Source: Hippasteria phrygiana (Eukaryota; Echinodermata; Asteroidea; Valvatida; Goniasteridae). Taken from it: 64,000 nt of DNA. The stretch is taken from positions 1,674,001 to 1,738,000 of the forward strand of contig JAZGUH010000402.1 of assembly GCA_037893225.1 (NCBI GenBank), given 5' to 3'. Of the stretch, positions 10,101-18,540 are shown piece after piece. Within the stretch, counting starts at the first letter, position 1; each line of letters begins with the position of its first letter. The translations under genes were made by a program, and so were the position numbers. Below the pieces are notes generated by a model. That model made no database searches. It had not been told where the DNA came from and saw nothing but the letters and a program-made list of their open reading frames with translations.

Positions 10101-11064
10101 CCTGCTCCACAGGTGAATGCCTCCTCGGTCTCTCCTTCACAGGCGCTGCATTGCCGGTGTTAATGTGGTGCTTGACCCAGTCTGTCCGGCCTATGTCTCT
10201 CTCTCCCTTAGAGAAAATGTCTTGGTAATCCCTTAGTAACTTTGCAATCTCCCCGTGGTACTTCTGATCCACCTCTGCTTTACTTCTGTTGAACAAATCA
10301 ACGAGGTGCTCGGGCACATCCAGCTGATCCGTCCGCAGTGACTGTACTTTCGCCATGCTCTCAATCTCCTCCTCACCTACAGGTGTAAGATAACCTGCCA
10401 TAGTTCCTCTATGAACTACGCACTCCTTCTTTCCAGGGTTAAAAACACGAATTGGCAAAACCTCTTGATCGGCTGTCACCACCGCTCGGGCGACAATCAT
10501 TCCTTTGCTCGCAATCTCGCTGCGATCGACTGGCTCCAGTATTCCTGGTCCATTCACCGTCTCTTTTCCAGCAACATGGCCCGGTAAAATGGCCTCATGA
10601 CCGGGTGGCACCCGGGTCGTCCGTCCAACAATGATCCTTATACTAAACGATGCCCCGTAGTCATCACTGCACTGCACCTTCTCCCCATTGACGGTAAGCT
10701 CGAGTGTCCTAAGATTTAGGCTCCCACACGTTGGGTACAAAAAGTCCATACCCAGGATGCCATCTGCCACCTGCAGGTGCCCAAAGGTTGCATACACCGG
10801 ATACGTGGTTCTCCCCACCTGCAACTCAATCCAGGCACTACCCAATGTCCGTATCTGTGAACCATCGGCATTTTTGATACACGAACCCTCAGAGGAAAGA
10901 CGTGGTCTTTTATCAGGGGAAAGTTTGTAGTACAATGTGGACGACAGGAAAGTGTCCGTTGCCCCAGTGTCCACAAGGAGCTTCACCTGCTGCCCCCGTA
11001 CAATTGCTGGTACAAACATGCCCCTCTTGACACGCTCTACTGGCATTCTTACATTTGTCTCCAC
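7156..11064 (-). CDS. pol: Element 2 Pol: protease, reverse transcriptase, RNase H, integrase
   Basis: A 1302-residue intact Ty3/Gypsy polyprotein. In order: retropepsin with D-T-G-A at 32-35 and GILGMD at 102-107; reverse transcriptase from about 300 with Y-L-D-D at 460-463; RNase H with D608 (DTDAS), E650 and D675; integrase with zinc-binding H857, H864, C894, C897 and catalytic D926, D986, E1022 (D,D-35-E); then a GPY/F-like segment (WEGPYLILQ) and a basic tail without an obvious chromodomain. It copies the element RNA and integrates the DNA. The first ATG lies 8 bases past the gag stop in another frame, so translation by reinitiation or by frameshifting from gag are both possible. No lesion is visible. 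Confidence 0.97.
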   Translation of the reverse strand: METNVRMPVERVKRGMFVPAIVRGQQVKLLVDTGATDTFLSSTLYYKLSPDKRPRLSSEGSCIKNADGSQIRTLGSAWIELQVGRTTYPVYATFGHLQVADGILGMDFLYPTCGSLNLRTLELTVNGEKVQCSDDYGASFSIRIIVGRTTRVPPGHEAILPGHVAGKETVNGPGILEPVDRSEIASKGMIVARAVVTADQEVLPIRVFNPGKKECVVHRGTMAGYLTPVGEEEIESMAKVQSLRTDQLDVPEHLVDLFNRSKAEVDQKYHGEIAKLLRDYQDIFSKGERDIGRTDWVKHHINTGNAAPVKERPRRHSPVEQEEISRQVKNLLDDGRIEPGDSPWAANVVLVKKKNGTKRFCVDYRRLNSLAVKDAYPIPRIDDSLDTLAGARWFSTLDLAAGYWQVELDAEARQKSAFVVRGGLFCWRVMPFGLCNAPSTFERLMERVLAGLQWDMLLVYLDDIIIFAKTVREELGRLKVVFQRLRDAGLKLKPKKCELFRGQVLYLGHIVSSQGVATDPEKIRVVREWPTPSTVTEVQSFLGLASYYRRFVEGFADIARPLHRLTDKGRDFEWDGQCENAFQTLKQRLQEAPILAYPNPEEDYILDTDASNIGIGAVLSQIVDGRERVIAYGSRVLSKAERNYCVTRRELLAVVVFLKQFRSYVYGRKITIRTDHGALRWLLNFRDPLGQIARWLQVVSEYDFTIIHRAGRSHGNADGLSRRPCKQCGREDETLTPGAHAAQKSEASMGIEGSKSPVVRIITTEPTVPREVWEKSQREDETIGWILEAKSSSRVRPDWSQVACVSPAVKAYWLLWDQLEVRNGVLCRRWESHDGRLIRYQVIAPRQHREEVVQELHGGQTGGHLGQRKTLAKVRQRFHWFAMSADVRSFVRQCNECASKKSPTKTRRAPLQQYAVGAPMQRVALDILGPLPETERGNRYVLVVGDYFSKWVETYPIPDQKAKTVAQKLVSEFVCRFGVPIELHSDQGRNFESQVFTEMCDILGIRKTRTTPYNPKSDGMIERFNRTLLGMVSLMIDPHKHQRDWDEKVTLATFAYRSTPHESTGETPNMLMLGRELYLPLDLTARVTVDVAAENEASDYALRLREDLRLAHERAREVLKCSARRQKKCYDKKTMGVTLKEGDFVWLHDPSKKKGLSPKLQRRWEGPYLILQRLSDVTFRIQRKPRGKKKVVHFDRLKPYVGRPLKPWAVNECLRTPCQPQEKQDRTISETPSDEVCQGSTQSEMSSDELCEKTRETDRGAQDIARETTDGVEVTSYGSDRTPTQAVRRNPPRLRQKPQRYL

Positions 11065-11072
11065 GCAATCTT

Positions 11073-12575
11073 CTACTGGTGGTCCGCCGCAGTTTCCTGG
11101 CCCTTGTCTTCTGCCAGCCTTCCCTCGGGCCTCAGAGTAGGCTGAACCTCGTTTCCCGACCAGTGCCTTCTGGCTGGCGGGTGTTTACAATCGCGAGCGA
11201 AATGACCTTTCTTCTCGCACCTGAAGCAGACAATGTCCTCCCTAGGTCGTCTCCTGTAGTAAGCACCTGTGGCGCCTTCCGTCTGCCGTGGTTGGGTAGT
11301 TTCTTCACCTTTAGCTCTTCCTTGCATCAGACTAGTCACCCAGACTCTCGTCTCGGCCTGAGCTTGCTGAATTGCCTCCGCCATCTGCTTCTGGATGCCT
11401 TCCACTAATCCTTCAAGCTTCTCTACGGCACAGTCAGACTCTACCACTCTGGTGAACTTCGTGCTCCTGCCAGACCTCTGTTGCTCCACCTTCAGGAAGC
11501 TTTCCGTAGCCATTGCTGCCCTGACTGCCTCGTCGAGCGTTCTGGGCCGGGCCCGAAATATCCCCTCTCGGATCGCTTGGTCCTCGATGGCATCAGAAAA
11601 ATGACCTCTCGCCAGGCGGTCCCTGCCTTCATCCCCAAGGTCCGGATACGCCAGTGCAGCCAGCTCTCTTACCGACTGACTCAACTCCCTCAGAGTCTCC
11701 TTCGGCCCTTGTCGCCTGCAGCGCAGCTCCATTAAATGGTTCTCCGACAATTGGCCGGGCCCGAATCTAGCCTCCAGCTTGTCTTTTAAATCCCTGTAGG
11801 TCATCTCTTGACTACCACCCGGTCTAGTGGATAACACCTTGACAGCTGCCCCTTGTAAACTTGCTGCCAAGAAGACTTTGGCCTGTCTGTCTGTCCACCC
11901 GTTGGCCAGCTTGCACGCTTCGAAATGCTCTAGGAAGTCTCTCCATGAAGTCTTTCCGTTGTACCGATCGGGTACAATATTAGGTCGCCTCAACTCAGCA
12001 CCAGAATGACCCTCTCTCTTCGACTCTATCTCAGGTTCTCGCCTATCTAGGTCAGGCCTGCCACCAGTTGATGTCTGCTTTACCAACTGAGAAGTTCCCC
12101 CAGGACCACTCGCCGAATAATTTCTCTCCACTGTCCAGTCCCCTGATGCGTCAGCCGTGTGTGCTGATGTGGAAGTTGTGGCAGGCGTATTTACAGGTGC
12201 CACTGGCAAAGAACTCAATGTTGGGTACGTTGTCCTCGGTTCAGGTGCCGGCCTATGCCTCGTCACAGGCGTCGATGTCAGACTATAGCTCCCCATCTCT
12301 CTCACAGCCTCAAAGCGTCCAAGGCTCCTCGGCGGTGACTCCACCTTCCTATCCTGTTCAGCCTGTACTCGCCGACCTTCCAGTCCTGCCTTGGAGTGTT
12401 CTAATGAACTGAGCTGCCCTTGCAGTTGTCCCAATCTTTTCCAGAGTTTCTCTGTCTCTGCCTCCAGTTGCTGCTTCTCCTCTGTGTAACACGAAGTTAC
12501 AGACGAGTCTTCAATATCTCTTGGTTGCTCTTCCGTCATCGCTGCTCCATGCTCTTCTACCTGCTGCTTCTCCAT
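11073..12575 (-). CDS. gag: Element 2 Gag (coiled coil, capsid, zinc knuckle)
   Basis: 500 residues. Residues 30-75 form a heptad-like, Glu/Leu/Gln-rich coiled-coil region. Residues 80-190 are a variable linker. About 195-350 is the Ty3-type capsid region (P-D-R-Y-N-G..SW..F..HFEACKLANGW, RFGPGQLSENH). A CCHC knuckle (C-F-R-C-E-K-K-G-H-F-A-R-D-C) lies at 450-463. The start is the ATG about 95 bases after the PBS. Closely parallel to the element 1 Gag at 741-2156. Confidence 0.93.
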   Translation of the reverse strand: MEKQQVEEHGAAMTEEQPRDIEDSSVTSCYTEEKQQLEAETEKLWKRLGQLQGQLSSLEHSKAGLEGRRVQAEQDRKVESPPRSLGRFEAVREMGSYSLTSTPVTRHRPAPEPRTTYPTLSSLPVAPVNTPATTSTSAHTADASGDWTVERNYSASGPGGTSQLVKQTSTGGRPDLDRREPEIESKREGHSGAELRRPNIVPDRYNGKTSWRDFLEHFEACKLANGWTDRQAKVFLAASLQGAAVKVLSTRPGGSQEMTYRDLKDKLEARFGPGQLSENHLMELRCRRQGPKETLRELSQSVRELAALAYPDLGDEGRDRLARGHFSDAIEDQAIREGIFRARPRTLDEAVRAAMATESFLKVEQQRSGRSTKFTRVVESDCAVEKLEGLVEGIQKQMAEAIQQAQAETRVWVTSLMQGRAKGEETTQPRQTEGATGAYYRRRPREDIVCFRCEKKGHFARDCKHPPARRHWSGNEVQPTLRPEGRLAEDKGQETAADHQ

Positions 12576-12669
12576 GTCGCCTGTATAGGTGATGAGTTCC
12601 TAGGTAGGTGATTGACGTTTCTCGGTGTTCGTGATGGGTTGTAAGTTGTGTAATAATCCCGGCGCCTAT

Positions 12670-12685
12670 CCCACTTCTGACACCA
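12670..12685 (-). promoter_or_regulatory. Primer binding site of element 2, tRNA-Leu
   Basis: Read on the minus strand: TGGTGTCAGAAGTGGG, two bases after the 5' LTR. It complements CCCACTTCTGACACCA, the 3' end of animal tRNA-Leu. The same primer is used by SURL-type (Mag lineage) elements of sea urchins. Confidence 0.8.
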
Positions 12686-12687
12686 TT

Positions 12688-13374
12688 TGTAGCGTATTCC
12701 TCCCCTGGGATCACCGTTCTGCCGTACACCTAAGGCAGGCGACTCCCTTCAGGTGACCAGGGAAGGGGACGTACCCTAAGAAGGGCCTCGACCGTCCTAC
12801 GAGCGGTCTGATAAGAAGGCCGGGGGAGCAGACTCGTTGCGGGGCAGTCTACCACCAGGCACCGGGGAACACACTCACGCACTCTCATGCACACCTCTCA
12901 CGAACCGTCTCATTGGGGGGACAAACTCCAAAAGAATGGACCAAACAGATGTGATTCAAGGGTTCTGACTTCTTTTATTACTGTGGCGTCCTAATTAGGT
13001 GCAGGCCCGTAGAATGTTGCTAAGTCCCAATTAACCCCGATTATAACTGCACAACTTGGAATTACAGGTAAGTTCCCCTTTTGCCACTGATTGTATCCTG
13101 CCAGGGCTCTGAACTCACCAGGGTACACGGCTGTGATGGCTCTTGCCTCTTATAGACTGCGAACACGAAGACAACAGCCACCTCGTCGGAGCGCTTCGAC
13201 GGAAGAGGAGGGCGGAAGAAGAGAGGCCGAAAGCATGGGCGCACCGCGCTTATATACCCACGCCGGGCACCAGCCCGCTACGCAACTCGCGCGCTGTACA
13301 ACGGACCACCGTCCGCGTACCACCCAACTAAGATATGGCAAGCCTTATGCATCAATACTAACTGTTCCGCTACA
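12688..13374 (-). repeat. 5' LTR of element 2 (687 bp), promoter
   Basis: Inverted ends TGTAGCG/CGCTACA. The minus-strand TATA box (GGGTATATAAGC) at about 13250-13256 is inside a GC-rich stretch and should drive gag-pol. Nearly identical to 4601-5287. Confidence 0.97.
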
Positions 13375-13620
13375 ATATGAACTAGTTGGTGAAATGAAAA
13401 TTATTAAATTCATAAAGCAAGTCAAAATGAATTCGATTTGTGACATTTCTCTTTTCTTCAGAGTTTTGGCTTATCTTGCCTAATAGTATAGTTTGAAAAA
13501 ATGTCTGCGCAGTACAATAATGTCAACACTAGTTAACTAGTGCACGCCCCAACCAGTTGATTGTTTCAGAACCATTTATAGCCTTTCTCCAATTTGATTT
13601 CTGTAATAGCCAACCGGTAC

Positions 13621-13738
13621 CTCTTTCACAGTTTTCACCCACAAAACCATCGCTGCACCGGCAGACTACTGCGACGTTTACCCCCCGTACACGTGGCTCC
13701 ATTCTGACACGGATTAACGCTCTCATGACACGGGCCCA
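13621..13738 (-). pseudogene. EGF-like domain exon relic, phase 1-1, frameshifted (U1)
   Basis: On the minus strand this 118-bp block is bounded by a splice acceptor (TTCACAG) and a donor (GAAAGAG then GTACCG). It encodes an EGF-like domain: one frame gives C-H-E-S-V-N-P-C-Q-N-G-A-T-C, and the next frame gives C-R-C-S-D-G-F-V-G-E-N-C-E. The six-cysteine pattern C-x6-C-x5-C-x8-C-x-C-x8-C fits if one base of a G6 run is extra. Without that base the exon would be 117 bp with symmetric phase 1-1, the usual arrangement of shuffled EGF exons. It was probably captured from a host gene. It lies upstream of, and on the same strand as, the U0 transposase start. Confidence 0.7.
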
Positions 13739-13832
13739 CTGTGAACATAAAAACCCAATCACAAACAGATTAGCCTATTTGGTTCAGCACTATCGTATAT
13801 GGATTGTGGCCCTGAAGGGACATGCACACATC

Positions 13833-14040
13833 GCACATTTTCTGCGCACATTTTCTGCGCACATTTTCTGCGCACATTTTCTGCGCACATTTTCTGCGCA
13901 CATTTTCTGCGCACATTTTCTGCGCACATTTTCTGCGCACATTTTCTGCGCACATTTTCTGCGCACATTTTCTGCGCACATTTTCTGCGCACATTTTCTG
14001 CGCACATTTTCTGCGCACATTTTCTGCGCACATTTTCTGC
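13833..14040. repeat. 13-bp minisatellite, 16 copies, with 20-bp inverted arms (U1)
   Basis: Unit GCACATTTTCTGC. Flanked by GTGGCCCTGAAGGGACATGC (13806-13825) and its near-perfect reverse complement GCATGTCCCTTTAGGGCCAC (14041-14060, one mismatch). Because 13 is not a multiple of 3 and the unit has no stop in any phase, all six frames stay open and give long spurious ORFs. No clear target duplication flanks the arms. Confidence 0.95.
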
Positions 14041-14299
14041 GCATGTCCCTTTAGGGCCACGATAATTATGACTTCTATCAGCAGGGTGCATGCCACTAAA
14101 TCTGTGAAAATCACTGCGCGCGAGCTCATTAATATTTTGTGATCCCTCCATTAATTTGGAATAAGAGGTCCCTGGGGCCTATAAATTGGACTGATTGTAG
14201 AAATATTTGTGGAAATCAAGAATTTGTGACCCGTGGCTTCCAACTCGGGGAATTCCGTTCACAAAAATGACCAATACGTAGGTCTATTTGGCATAGAGG

Positions 14300-14330
14300 C
14301 GGGGGGGGGGGAGGGGGGCTACATTTAGAC
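14300..14330 (+). repeat. Variable-length G-run (U1)
   Basis: Eleven G, one A, then six G in this unit; other units have eight or nine G before the A. Possible G-quadruplex former and a length-polymorphic site. Confidence 0.6.
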
Positions 14331-14386
14331 CTGGGCCCAGAGATGGGCCACCATTTTAGGGGTGGTTTGTGGGGAGGGCCAGGGAG

Positions 14387-14642
14387 TATAAAAAAAAAAA
14401 ATTTCCTTCAACTCTCATAAATTTGAAAAGAAAATTATTCTAGGAGTCTTAATCTTTAATTTCCAGTGAAAAAAATATTGCCACCTTACTCCTGAGCGTC
14501 ACCAGGCGGCGCTCTTTCTTTCTATTGGGTTACAAAATGAGCGCCGTATTTAGTGGAGTGGAACCACTAGAGATCAGTGAGTGGAATCTATATGAAGCAA
14601 ACATGGCGGCGCCCATATGCCAAGTGTACTCGCTAAAAATAG
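14387..14642 (+). promoter_or_regulatory. Endonuclease promoter and putative first exon (U1; same in U2-U9)
   Basis: TATAAAAA at 14387-14394 follows a GC-rich stretch. Downstream is a CCAAT-type box (ATTGG, 14524-14528), an ATG at 14537, and AAACATGGCGGC at 14599-14610, which matches a YY1-type motif. A donor (AAAATAG then GTATGT) follows at 14643 and pairs with the acceptor TTTCAG at 14779; the intron would be 137 bp. The exon-1 reading frame from 14537 or 14603 hits a stop six codons into exon 2, so it is a short upstream ORF rather than an N-terminal extension. U5 and U8 lack 4 bp (CTTT/TTTC) just before the ATTGG. Confidence 0.5.
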
Positions 14643-14779
14643 GTATGTTTCATGTTTTGAACTATAAAATCTCACAGAAAACACAGTAATGATTACACAC
14701 ATGATAGAGAACAAAATGGGTTCTGTCTTTCTTTTCTTTGTTTGCTCTCGCTGTCTTTTTATTCACATACACATTTCAG

Positions 14780-15208
14780 ATGCCTATCCGCCATGTTAAT
14801 TGTTACCAACATAATGCAGATTTCTTAAACCATAGCAAAATGGATTCCATCTGGAAGGCCTTAATTAAAGGCAAGATTTTAAGAAAGACTGTACACAGAG
14901 GCAGAAAAAATTGTAGAATATGGACAGGAAATGTCCAGCAGAAATATGGCATTATTAATGTTGTCATGCCTGGCTCAAAATCAAATTCACGCACAAGGAT
15001 GCGTGTGCACAGGTTGACTTACATTGTTTATTCTGGAGTCCTTGATCTTCCCCGGGGGTATGATGTCAGTCACCTGTGCCACAACTCCTTGTGTGTGAAT
15101 TTTGATCACCTGTCACTTGAGCCACACGCCATCAACACTGCAAGATCTCGTTGTAAGAGATGCCGTTTGTGTTCGGGCCATGGCCCATACAAGGATTGTC
15201 TTCTTTAA
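14780..15208 (+). CDS. I-PpoI-like His-Cys box (His-Me finger) endonuclease, U1
   Basis: A 142-residue intact ORF, counted from the ATG directly after the acceptor TTTCAG; a shorter start is Met21 at 14840. The motif S-H-L-C-H-N-x2-C-x-N-x2-H at 97-110 matches the I-PpoI core: predicted general base His98, zinc ligands Cys100, Cys105 and His110, with Cys45 as likely fourth ligand, and metal-binding Asn119 (A-I-N-T-A-R). A second zinc cluster is formed by Cys125, Cys128, Cys131, His134 and Cys140. The size also fits I-PpoI (163 residues). The family cuts double-stranded DNA with a beta-beta-alpha-metal fold and is known mainly from group I introns; here it is a nuclear gene convergent with a transposase, 200 bp apart tail to tail. 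The DNA target is unknown. The frame is open in all nine full copies. Confidence 0.85.
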   Translation: MPIRHVNCYQHNADFLNHSKMDSIWKALIKGKILRKTVHRGRKNCRIWTGNVQQKYGIINVVMPGSKSNSRTRMRVHRLTYIVYSGVLDLPRGYDVSHLCHNSLCVNFDHLSLEPHAINTARSRCKRCRLCSGHGPYKDCLL

Positions 15209-16797
15209 AATGTAATTAAGGAGAACTTTTTGGCTCACCATTAAGTTTGATAACTGAAATTGCTCTCCATTTTTTGATGCTACACTTTTTGCTTTTATAA
15301 TTCATTTTTAATTGAAACGTATGCTGTAATTGTGCTCACTCTGAATTCTTTGCCAATCCACATCTGGAGGGATTGCTGACTTGGGTTCCAGTTGCCCTTT
15401 CTTTTTCTACAATGACTTGGCACAGTTGTACAAGTTATATCGTTGTGCCCTACACTTTGCCCTTCGTATTTTATAATGTGTGCTCCTAGCCCGTTGGGAA
15501 TGATATTTTTCTTTTCTGTCCATTTCAGCCAGACTTTTGGCAGCTGCAGATCCTGGCAAAACAGGACAACCTGCAGCTTCACACTTGAGGATGATTAAGT
15601 TGGCATGGCCATTGTTGACAAGGTGAACTGCGCTGTGGTCTCTTGAGAGAGCATTTCTGGAAAAGGTTAGTGTCCCTTTTGGATTAGTACTTGAAAAAGC
15701 ATGGTTCATGGACTCTGCTTTTTGTGTACTTGTCCCATATCTGGTTTTTTGCATTGCCTCGTGACCAATTCTCTTCTGAATTTTCAGTAAAAGCAGTTTC
15801 TTGTCAGACTCGAGCATTTTCAGTTTTCCCCTAACATGGACAGGAAGGTAGGGAAATCTGTTATTGCCATTGCAAACCAAGGACCGCTTTTTGCAAAGGT
15901 TGTGGCGACCTTGGTAACATTCGGGAATGGTTGAGGCAGCCTGTTCAGCCATGTCATACATTTGGGCAAAGTTTCTCCCACATTTCTTGAGGATTGCCCC
16001 TGCTTCTGCTTGTACCCTGTGACTTACATCGTCACCTAACCGGTCTTGTATCTTTTTTTTTTTCAATTTTAGTTCTACCAGGCATCATGTCACCACTGAA
16101 TTTGGCCCGACTGATTGCTGAACTGAGTGATCGATTTAAGTAAGGTGGGTCAAAAAAGTGTTCTGGCTCGATACCTGCTTTAATTCTCATCTGAGACATA
16201 AAACCTTTTGCCATACACCCGTCCGCATCGCTTGTTACTCTTTCTGCCAACAAGGGTTCCTTACACTCTAGAAGTTTCTTGGCACAACATTTAATTCCCC
16301 CTTCTCTTTCATCCCCCATGTTGTAATTTGCTGGGCGTGTAGCACTACAAGAATCTGTGTGCTCGGAACACTTGTTACTGCTGTGTTTGCCCGACATTTG
16401 ATTTGCACATTTACAGAGTTTATTCTCGTGGTGGTACATTACTACCATTTTTTTGGTGGTTACATTCTCACATACTACGTCCCTAGTTTGGGTTGCCGGC
16501 ACAAATGGTGTTTTTTTCCGACAGTTTCTCAAGGGGTTATTGTATTGTCTATCTAATTCGACAGCAATCGGTTTTTCTCTGTCATAGCCCTGTAATTCTT
16601 AAATACCTTTGACCAGTTTTCTCTTTTCAGCCATACATCTAACATTTTCATTGATAATAATGTCCCCACATTTGCTTGCTGTTTTCTGCAGCCCACTGAT
16701 TGAAGGAACAGTTGTACCCAATGCTGTCAAAAGTCGTCTTGCTCCTGTGGCTGCAATACCCGTGTTGAGGAGACCAACCTAAAAGGTATGATGTCAG
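15059..16797. repeat. Inner 1.74-kb repeat, U1 copy 1
   Basis: Contains the endonuclease 3' end and a transposase fragment (minus strand, 15407-16786) broken at the junction. This copy lacks the 4-bp insertion seen in most others, so its 219-residue C-terminal transposase frame (15407-16066) is continuous. It carries private changes in the A-rich stretch (CAATTTTAG for CATTTTTAG) and a Gln-to-Lys change. It ends in an 11-bp tandem duplication TATGATGTCAG at 16787-16797. Confidence 0.93.
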
Positions 16798-18540
16798 TAT
16801 GATGTCAGTCACCTGTGCCACAACTCCTTGTGTGTGAATTTTGATCACCTGTCACTTGAGCCACACGCCATCAACACTGCAAGATCTCGTTGTAAGAGAT
16901 GCCGTTTGTGTTCGGGCCATGGCCCATACAAGGATTGTCTTCTTTAAAATGTAATTAAGGAGAACTTTTTGGCTCACCATTAAGTTTGATAACTGAAATT
17001 GCTCTCCATTTTTTGATGCTACACTTTTTGCTTTTATAATTCATTTTTAATTGAAACGTATGCTGTAATTGTGCTCACTCTGAATTCTTTGCCAATCCAC
17101 ATCTGGAGGGATTGCTGACTTGGGTTCCAGTTGCCCTTTCTTTTTCTACAATGACTTGGCACAGTTGTACAAGTTATATCGTTGTGCCCTACACTTTGCC
17201 CTTCGTATTTTATAATGTGTGCTCCTAGCCCGTTGGGAATGATATTTTTCTTTTCTGTCCATTTCAGCCAGACTTTTGGCAGCTGCAGATCCTGGCAAAA
17301 CAGGACAACCTGCAGCTTCACACTTGACTGAGGATGATTAAGTTGGCATGGCCATTGTTGACAAGGTGAACTGCGCTGTGGTCTCTTGAGAGAGCATTTC
17401 TGGAAAAGGTTAGTGTCCCTTTTGGATTAGTACTTGAAAAAGCATGGTTCATGGACTCTGCTTTTTGTGTACTTGTCCCATATCTGGTTTTTTGCATTGC
17501 CTCGTGACCAATTCTCTTCTGAATTTTCAGTAAAAGCAGTTTCTTGTCAGACTCGAGCATTTTCAGTTTTCCCCTAACATGGACAGGAAGGTAGGGAAAT
17601 CTGTTATTGCCATTGCAAACCAAGGACCGCTTTTTGCAAAGGTTGTGGCGACCTCGGTAACATTCGGGAATGGTTGAGGCAGCCTGTTCAGCCATGTCAT
17701 ACATTTGGGCAAAGTTTCTCCCACATTTCTTGAGGATTGCCCCTGCTTCTGCTTGTACCCTGTGACTTACATCGTCACCTAACCGGTCTTGTATCTTTTT
17801 TTTTTTCATTTTTAGTTCTACCAGGCATCATGTCACCACTGAATTTGGCCCGACTGATTGCTGAACTGAGTGATCGATTTAAGTAAGGTGGGTCAAAAAA
17901 GTGTTCTGGCTCGATACCTGCTTTAATTCTCATCTGAGACATAAAACCTTTTGCCATACACCCGTCCGCATCGCTTGTTACTCTTTCTGCCAACAAGGGT
18001 TCCTTACACTCTAGAAGTTTCTTGGCACAACATTGAATTCCCCCTTCTCTTTCATCCCCCATGTTGTAATTTGCTGGGCGTGTAGCACTACAAGAATCTG
18101 TGTGCTCGGAACACTTGTTACTGCTGTGTTTGCCCGACATTTGATTTGCACATTTACAGAGTTTATTCTCGTGGTGGTACATTACTACCATTTTTTTGGT
18201 GGTTACATTCTCACATACTACGTCCCTAGTTTGGGTTGCCGGCACAAATGGTGTTTTTTTCCGACAGTTTCTCAAGGGGTTATTGTATTGTCTATCTAAT
18301 TCGACAGCAATCGGTTTTTCTCTGTCATAGCCCTGTAATTCTTAAATACCTTTGACCAGTTTTCTCTTTTCAGCCATACATCTAACATTTTCATTGATAA
18401 TAATGTCCCCACATTTGCTTGCTGTTTTCTGCAGCCCACTGATTGAAGGAACAGTTGTACCCAATGCTGTCAAAAGTCGTCTTGCTCCTGTGGCTGCAAT
18501 ACCCGTGTTGAGGAGACCAACCTAAAAGGTATGATGTCAG
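16798..18540. repeat. Inner repeat, U1 copy 2 (endonuclease 3' fragment plus transposase fragment)
   Basis: The endonuclease fragment at 16798-16947 encodes the last 49 residues, with the His-Cys box but no N-terminus or promoter. The transposase fragment at 17146-18529 (minus) has the 4-bp insertion, the A11 frameshift and the TAA stop. Confidence 0.93.

Larger units (their letters stand above)
4601..13374 (-). mobile_element. Complete Ty3/Gypsy LTR retrotransposon (element 2)
   Basis: An 8.77-kb element in minus orientation: 5' LTR 12688-13374, PBS 12670-12685, gag, pol, a third ORF, a 3' untranslated stretch and 3' LTR 4601-5287. LTR ends are TGTAGCG...CGCTACA. The 4-bp target duplication ATAT (4597-4600 and 13375-13378) is confirmed by the uninterrupted sequence in other array units (CTAAATATGAACTAG, for example at 24475-24489). 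All three ORFs are open and the LTRs differ by only about four substitutions, so the insertion is young. It lies between U0 and U1 of the tandem array. Confidence 0.97.

Noticed and set aside
13833..14040. CRISPR-like array
   Set aside because: Perfect short direct repeats without spacers in a eukaryotic setting; a plain minisatellite.
13557..14151. Long ORFs of about 80-210 codons in several frames over the 13-bp minisatellite (also in U2-U9)
   Set aside because: A 13-bp unit without stops keeps all six frames open and gives the same 13-residue peptide repeat in each; lengths simply follow copy number.
14738..14779. N-terminal extension of the endonuclease (hydrophobic, signal-peptide-like)
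   Set aside because: It starts with TTG, lies in the pyrimidine-rich 3' end of the predicted intron, and ends exactly at the TTTCAG acceptor.
15295..15582. 95-codon minus-strand ORF repeated 17 times
   Set aside because: It is an out-of-phase reading of the transposase C-terminus and trailer; the in-phase reading matches the transposase.
16359..16556. Plus-strand ORFs of 65-88 codons opposite the transposase
   Set aside because: Antisense shadows; absent in some copies because of single-base changes, with no domain.
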